Source: an uncultured Eubacterium sp.
GTDB lineage: Bacteria; Bacillota; Clostridia; Lachnospirales; Lachnospiraceae
Direction of reading: 5' to 3'
DNA length: 8,635 nucleotides
Assembly: GCA_910586045.1 (NCBI GenBank)
Contig: CAJUIH010000123.1
Location: forward strand, 1 to 8,635
In this document: positions 4,927 to 8,635 of the stretch, piece by piece
How the letters are laid out: every line of letters begins with the position of its first letter
Numbering within the stretch: position 1 is the stretch's first letter
Notes under the pieces: generated by a model
Databases searched by the model: none
What the model was told of the DNA's origin: nothing
The model's input: the letters and a program-made list of their open reading frames with translations, nothing else
Translations under genes and position numbers: made by a program

Positions 4927-6099
4927 ATGCGGAAATTCGAATTAACCGCCCCATGCCATTTTGGCCTGGAAGCGGTACTGAAAAAAGAAATCAGTGATCT
5001 TGGTTATGAGATCACAAAGGTGGAGGACGGAAAAGTGTCCTTTACCGGCGATGCGGATGCGATCTGCCGTGCCAATATGTTCCTGCGTACGGCAGAACGT
5101 GTGCTGCTGCATGTCGGCAGCGTTCATGCCAAAACATATGACGAGCTGTTTGAAGGGGTACGGGCGCTTCCATGGGCAGATTACCTGCCCGCGGACGCAA
5201 AATTTTGGGTTACGAAAGCGACGTCTATCAAAAGCCAATTATTCAGCCCGTCCGACATCCAAAGCATTGTCAAAAAAGCAGTTGTGGAGAAATTAAAGGA
5301 AGCTTATCATACGGAGTGGTTTCCGGAAACGGGGGCCGAGTACCCGCTGCGCGTTTTTTTTATGAAAGACGAGGCGCGCATTACGATTGATACGACCGGG
5401 GAATCCCTGCATAAACGCGGATACCGCACGGCAGGAGGAATTGCGCCGATTTCCGAAACACTGGCGGCGGCCCTGATCCGGCTGACTCCATGGTATCCGG
5501 ACCGGATTTTGGTAGATCCGTGCTGCGGCAGCGGGACGTTTCCGATTGAAGCGGCTATGATGGCGGCACATATTGCGCCAGGCATGAACCGGGAGTTTAC
5601 GGCGCAGCAATGGGAGCATCTGACCGGGGAAGATGTCTGGCAGGATGCGTGGGTAGAAGCGCAGGATCTGGTCGACCCTTCGGTGGAAGTCGATATCCAG
5701 GGCTATGATATCAATCCGGCCGTGTTAAAGCTGGCAAGGGAAAATGCAAAACGCGCGGGGGTCGACCATATGATCCATCTGCAGAGAAGAAGCATCAGCC
5801 AGCTCCGTCATCCGAAAAAATACGGTTTTTTGATTATGAATCCGCCTTATGGCGAGCGGATGGAGGAGCAGGAGGAGCTGCCGGGGCTTTATGAGATGAT
5901 CGGGGCAGCTTACCAGCGGCTGGATGCCTGGTCAATGTATGTGATAACCGGATATGAAGATATGGAACGGTATATCGGCCGAAAGGCAGATAAAAAACGA
6001 AAAATTTACAACGGAATGATCAAGACCTATTTTTACCAGTTCATGGGGCCGAAGCCGCCAAAACGAAATAGGAAAGAACACGAATGGAAAAAAGACTAG
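4927..6099 (+). CDS. THUMP-domain class I SAM-dependent rRNA methyltransferase (YpsC / RlmL N-terminal-half family)
   Basis: Proteins of this group methylate guanine N2 in RNA; the E. coli relative RlmL makes m2G2445 in 23S rRNA, so the same target is likely here. The N-terminal part (about 1-160) holds an FELTAPCHFGLEAVLKKE start and a THUMP RNA-binding region, ending in the typical HKRGYR (162-167). The Rossmann methyltransferase follows. Its SAM motif is VDPCCGSGT (196-204), the acidic strand is GYDINP (259-264), and the catalytic NPPYGER is at 305-311. The NPPY motif is why such proteins are often called N6-adenine DNA methylases. The 390-residue length fits the stand-alone Firmicutes form; E. 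coli RlmL is about twice as long because it is fused to RlmK. The tail is very basic. GGAG (4918-4921) gives a 5-nt gap to ATG. The end overlaps the amidase by 16 nt. Confidence 0.92.
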   Translation: MRKFELTAPCHFGLEAVLKKEISDLGYEITKVEDGKVSFTGDADAICRANMFLRTAERVLLHVGSVHAKTYDELFEGVRALPWADYLPADAKFWVTKATSIKSQLFSPSDIQSIVKKAVVEKLKEAYHTEWFPETGAEYPLRVFFMKDEARITIDTTGESLHKRGYRTAGGIAPISETLAAALIRLTPWYPDRILVDPCCGSGTFPIEAAMMAAHIAPGMNREFTAQQWEHLTGEDVWQDAWVEAQDLVDPSVEVDIQGYDINPAVLKLARENAKRAGVDHMIHLQRRSISQLRHPKKYGFLIMNPPYGERMEEQEELPGLYEMIGAAYQRLDAWSMYVITGYEDMERYIGRKADKKRKIYNGMIKTYFYQFMGPKPPKRNRKEHEWKKD

Positions 6100-7364
6100 T
6101 ACGGTACACGACCATTTTCACCTGTTTGTTCTCTGTTTTTGCCTGTGTGGCGGTCTGGTTTCTTCCTGCATTGGAACGCAGTGTAGAGGATTTTGCGCAA
6201 GGTATGATCAGGGAGCGGCGGGAACGTGAAGAGCGGTATGCGCTGTTGGAACAGATGACTGCTTTGGAAATCCTGGATTATAATACCAAACAGGTACAGG
6301 CACAGGCCAGGATCGAGCAGGAGCAGGCCAGAAAGGAGCAGGAAGAAAAGGCACAGGCCGAAAACGCAAATCAGGCGGAATCGAAAAATCCGAAAAATCC
6401 GAAAAATCCGGAAAATCCGAATGAATCGGAAGATTCAAACGCATCCCAAGAACCGGAAAAGCTTCCCGAAGTCGCTCTCCAGGTTATGACGCACCAAATG
6501 CAGTTAGAGCTTCCGAAAGGGACAGACGGCTCGCAGGTGCAGGTCATCCAGGATTATATGAACCGGCAGATCCGCATTGGGATTCCGCGGGCGGATGACA
6601 AATATTTGTACGATTACCAGATGATCGGGGAAAGTGAAAAGATCGAAAGCATGGATTATACAAGCAGCGGCGGGAATGGCATGCTGTCTCTGACTATGAA
6701 AAATATTGTGGAAGCGCAGACCAGTTCGGATGAAAATTATTTATATCTGGATTTTAAATCTCCAAAAGAGTTATATGACAGGATAATTGTAGTGGATGCC
6801 GGGCACGGGGGCTCAGATCCGGGGGCAGTATCCGCGCAATATTATGAAAAACATATGACCCTTGCGGTCGTACAAAAAATCAAGGAATTGTTTGACCGGT
6901 CAGGCGACCGGACAATCGGCGTTTATTATACCAGGCTGGATGATTCGGACCCGTCCCTTTCCGGACGTGTTGCGCTGGCAAATAACCTGGATGCGGATTT
7001 GTTTGTCAGTATACATATCAATTCGGTCAATGGAGACGCCAGCGTACAGGGCATCGAAGTCATGTACGATGAACTGGCCGCGGATACGGCATTCGATACG
7101 CAGGACTTTGCACAGATTTGCCTGGATGAAACAACAAAAGCAACCGGGGCGGTCAAAAGGCATTTGGTAAACGGACATCAAATCCACATTATACGGAATT
7201 CGCGTGCGCCGGCGGCATTGATAGAGCTTGGATTTATCAATAATCCGATGGAACTTGCGAATCTGATCGACCCATCCTACCAGCAAAAGGCGGCGGAAGG
7301 CGTGTATCATGCGCTGGTCCGGTCGCTGAAACGGATCGAACGGATCGAGAAAAACCAAACATAA
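6084..7364 (+). CDS. Membrane-anchored N-acetylmuramoyl-L-alanine amidase (Amidase_3)
   Basis: This enzyme cuts the bond between N-acetylmuramic acid and the stem peptide in peptidoglycan. An N-terminal membrane segment (about 9-30) has no obvious cleavage site and probably anchors it outside the membrane. Then come a charged helical or coiled-coil stretch (31-95), a flexible linker with a KNP repeat (101-112), and a beta-rich domain (about 128-225) in the place where AMIN domains occur. The Amidase_3 catalytic domain covers about 232-418. Zinc ligands fit H241 (DAGHGGSDPGA), E255 and H311 (VSIHIN), and E381 (ALIELGFINN) is the catalytic Glu. No LysM, SH3 or SPOR domain is present. The start is set by AGGAAAG (6070-6076) with a 7-nt gap; it overlaps the methyltransferase gene by 16 nt. 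A division or sporulation (CwlD-like) role is possible but not shown. Confidence 0.92.
   Translation: MEKRLVRYTTIFTCLFSVFACVAVWFLPALERSVEDFAQGMIRERREREERYALLEQMTALEILDYNTKQVQAQARIEQEQARKEQEEKAQAENANQAESKNPKNPKNPENPNESEDSNASQEPEKLPEVALQVMTHQMQLELPKGTDGSQVQVIQDYMNRQIRIGIPRADDKYLYDYQMIGESEKIESMDYTSSGGNGMLSLTMKNIVEAQTSSDENYLYLDFKSPKELYDRIIVVDAGHGGSDPGAVSAQYYEKHMTLAVVQKIKELFDRSGDRTIGVYYTRLDDSDPSLSGRVALANNLDADLFVSIHINSVNGDASVQGIEVMYDELAADTAFDTQDFAQICLDETTKATGAVKRHLVNGHQIHIIRNSRAPAALIELGFINNPMELANLIDPSYQQKAAEGVYHALVRSLKRIERIEKNQT
6383..6418 (+). repeat. Four tandem 9-nt units in the amidase linker (KNP KNP KNP ENP)
   Basis: Units GAAAAATCC at 6383, 6392 and 6401 are identical, and the fourth at 6410 has one change (GGAAAATCC). 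Together with flanking codons they encode Lys-Asn-Pro three times, then Glu-Asn-Pro. The near-identity suggests recent replication slippage. Any gain or loss of a unit keeps the frame and changes only linker length. Confidence 0.9.
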
Positions 7365-7397
7365 CAAGGATGTGCGATACAGGCACAAAATCAGAAC

Positions 7398-7403
7398 AGG
7401 GAG
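7398..7403 (+). promoter_or_regulatory. Ribosome binding site that decides the rdgB start
   Basis: AGGGAG lies 5 nt before ATG 7409. The earlier in-frame ATG at 7370 has only AAGG directly abutting it. The 13 extra residues it would add (MCDTGTKSEQGVK) are not part of the family fold. Confidence 0.75.
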
Positions 7404-7408
7404 TCAAA

Positions 7409-8032
7409 ATGGCTGATAGAATCATATTTGCAACAGGAAATCAAAACAAGATGAAAGAAATAAAAGAAATACTTTCGGATTGCGGACTGGAAATTTTATC
7501 TATGAAAGAAGCCGGAATTACGGCAGACGTGGTGGAAGACGGCGCTACTTTTGAAGAAAACGCGTCTATTAAGGCGGCGCAGATTGCGGCATTGGCGCCA
7601 AACGATATTGTCCTGGCGGATGATTCCGGACTGGAAATTGATTATCTGAACAAAGAGCCTGGGATCCTGTCCGCCCGGTATATGGGGGAGGATACTTCCT
7701 ATGAGCTGAAAAACCAGGCCCTGCTGTACCGTCTGACCGGTGTGGAAAAAACGCGGCGTACGGCGCGTTTTGTATGCGCAATCGCGGCGGCGATACCGGG
7801 TGCGGGCGTGATCACGACCAGAGGTACCGTTGAGGGGTATATTGGATGGGAGCCGGCCGGGGAGAACGGGTTTGGGTATGATCCGATCTTTTATGTGGAT
7901 GCCTGCGGATGTTCTACGGCGCAGCTTACAATGGAGCAGAAAAACGCGTTTAGCCACAGGGGCAATGCCCTGCGGGCGATGAAAGAAAAACTGCGCAGTA
8001 TGGGCATTGCATGGGGGGATCCGCGTTTATGA
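7409..8032 (+). CDS. rdgB: XTP/dITP diphosphatase (RdgB/HAM1 family)
   Basis: RdgB hydrolyses dITP, XTP and ITP to monophosphates, keeping deaminated purines out of DNA and RNA. The 207-residue product starts at MADRIIFATGNQNKMKEI, where TGNQNK (9-14) is the family's nucleotide-binding start. ADDSGLEID (70-78) carries the metal and catalytic Asp pair D71-D72, and GILSARYMG follows. FGYDPIFY (155-162) and SHRG (182-185) are the purine-recognition elements. All key motifs are present and length is normal. The preceding in-frame ATG at 7370 is rejected because the family begins at the IIFATGN strand. The gene lies 44 nt after the amidase and its stop overlaps the next ATG. Adjacent rdgB and phosphoesterase genes are known from B. 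subtilis (ysnA-ysnB). Confidence 0.96.
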   Translation: MADRIIFATGNQNKMKEIKEILSDCGLEILSMKEAGITADVVEDGATFEENASIKAAQIAALAPNDIVLADDSGLEIDYLNKEPGILSARYMGEDTSYELKNQALLYRLTGVEKTRRTARFVCAIAAAIPGAGVITTRGTVEGYIGWEPAGENGFGYDPIFYVDACGCSTAQLTMEQKNAFSHRGNALRAMKEKLRSMGIAWGDPRL

Positions 8033-8508
8033 GAGTTCTGGTCATCAGTGATACGCATGGATATCATGAAAATCTGGACGAGGTGCTGAGCCGTGAACGT
8101 CCCTATGAGCGGGTGATCCATCTTGGCGATATCGAAGGGGCGCAGGATTACATAGAGTCCGCGGCAGGTTGTCCGGTGGAGGCTGTGCGCGGCAACAATG
8201 ATTTCTTTTCGGATTTGCCGGACGAGCAGATTATTGAACTTGCGGGAAAACGGATTTTCATGACGCATGGGCATTATTACTATGTGTCTGCGGGGGTGGA
8301 GTTTTTGATTCGGGAGGCCCGCGGCCGGGATGTAGATCTGGTTATGTTTGGGCATACCCACTGTCCGCTGGTACGGCAAGAGGGCGGACTGTGGGTGCTC
8401 AATCCCGGAAGCCTGTCTTATCCGCGCCAGGATGGACATGCGCCTTCCTATCTTATCATGGAATGGGAAGAAAACGGCGAACCGGAAATTTTTTTGAATT
8501 TTTTGTAA
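8029..8508 (+). CDS. yfcE: YfcE/MJ0936-type metallophosphoesterase
   Basis: Members of this family are two-metal phosphodiesterases of the calcineurin-like fold; E. coli YfcE acts on model phosphodiesters, and the natural substrate is unclear. Metal-binding motifs appear in order: SDTHG (D8, H10), HLGD (D34), RGNND (N56), THGH (H80) and GHTH (H109, H111). The conserved NPGS is at 125-128. Its 159-residue length is usual for this compact family. The start chosen is ATG 8029, where MRVLVISDTHG begins the first strand and ATGA overlaps the rdgB stop. A longer frame from 8011 would add six residues. The purine run GGGGGGAT (8013-8020) is the likely ribosome binding site. No clear terminator follows, so read-through into the tRNA is possible. 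Confidence 0.93.
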   Translation: MRVLVISDTHGYHENLDEVLSRERPYERVIHLGDIEGAQDYIESAAGCPVEAVRGNNDFFSDLPDEQIIELAGKRIFMTHGHYYYVSAGVEFLIREARGRDVDLVMFGHTHCPLVRQEGGLWVLNPGSLSYPRQDGHAPSYLIMEWEENGEPEIFLNFL

Positions 8509-8516
8509 AAAAGGTG

Positions 8517-8545
8517 TTGACATTTTGGTGTGTCTGCTATATACT
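8517..8545 (+). promoter_or_regulatory. Sigma-A promoter of tRNA-Pro
   Basis: TTGACA (8517-8522) and TATACT (8540-8545) are separated by exactly 17 nt, a near-perfect housekeeping promoter. It begins 8 nt after the yfcE stop. The start point would be near 8552, about 29 nt before the mature tRNA end. Confidence 0.9.
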
Positions 8546-8580
8546 CTATCTTGCGTTCGGAAATACAGCAAGACGCGCAT

Positions 8581-8635
8581 CGGGGTGTGGCTCAGTTTGG
8601 CTAGAGCGCCTGGTTTGGGACCAGGAGGCCGCAGG
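8581..8635 (+). tRNA. tRNA-Pro (anticodon UGG), 3' end cut by the window
   Basis: The acceptor 5' strand CGGGGTG is at 8581-8587. The D arm GCTC...GAGC follows. The anticodon stem is CCTGG (8609-8613) paired with CCAGG (8621-8625). The loop TTTGGGA carries anticodon TGG at 8616-8618, which reads Pro codons. The variable loop AGGCC and the first T-arm strand GCAGG end the window; the T loop and acceptor 3' strand are missing. Confidence 0.95.

Noticed and set aside
5293..5619. Minus-strand frames inside the methyltransferase, nudC and rdgB genes
   Set aside because: They lack ribosome binding sites and family motifs, and lie opposite strongly supported genes.
8499..8512. T6-GT-A6 palindrome at the yfcE stop as a terminator
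   Set aside because: It has no GC stem, the 2-nt loop is too small and no T run follows, so I do not call termination there.
8549..8573. TCTTGC/GCAAGA inverted repeat in the tRNA-Pro leader
   Set aside because: Only 6 bp with a 13-nt loop, and the left arm partly precedes the expected start point.

Overview
The window is a single-strand block of bacterial chromosome, about 8.5 kb, lying between two tRNA genes that are both cut by its edges: the 3' part of tRNA-Gln(CUG) on the left and the 5' part of tRNA-Pro(UGG) on the right. Every supported gene is on the + strand. The strong AGGAGG-type ribosome binding sites, tRNAs without an encoded CCA (seen for tRNA-Gln), a Gram-positive-style membrane-anchored amidase, a stand-alone YpsC/RlmL-type methyltransferase and the rdgB-yfcE pair all suggest a Firmicute of the class Clostridia, probably a moderate-GC member of the Lachnospiraceae. 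The family assignment is inference from gene content, not proof. No integrase, transposase, CRISPR array or phage gene is visible.

Left part (150-4087): after the tRNA-Gln terminator comes a polytopic O-antigen ligase/polymerase-like protein with a large extracytoplasmic insertion. It overlaps a 154-codon gene of unknown function. Next are a NudC-type NAD(H) diphosphatase with a zinc ribbon, and two small uncharacterised genes (81 and 131 codons). Gaps are short and no convincing internal promoter or terminator is visible, so several may be cotranscribed.

Middle (4088-4841): this is the most unusual stretch. A small monocistronic-looking gene encodes a 70-residue protein that is about three quarters Asn, Ala and Ser, built largely from an Asn-Ala-Ser/Asn tripeptide. 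It has a candidate promoter resembling forespore sigma-F/sigma-G sites, a leader hairpin, a strong ribosome binding site and a long terminator-like hairpin behind it. The hairpin sits directly in front of a single-domain rhodanese gene. A link to sporulation, as a SASP-like protein, is a hypothesis only.

Right part (4838-8508): a promoter whose -35 box contains the rhodanese stop codon probably drives an operon of a THUMP-domain 23S rRNA methyltransferase, a membrane-anchored N-acetylmuramoyl-L-alanine amidase, the RdgB nucleotide-pool sanitising enzyme and a YfcE-type metallophosphoesterase. The genes overlap or are closely spaced. A textbook sigma-A promoter just after the last gene drives tRNA-Pro. 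The functional themes are cell envelope glycan work, nucleotide and NAD housekeeping, and rRNA modification.
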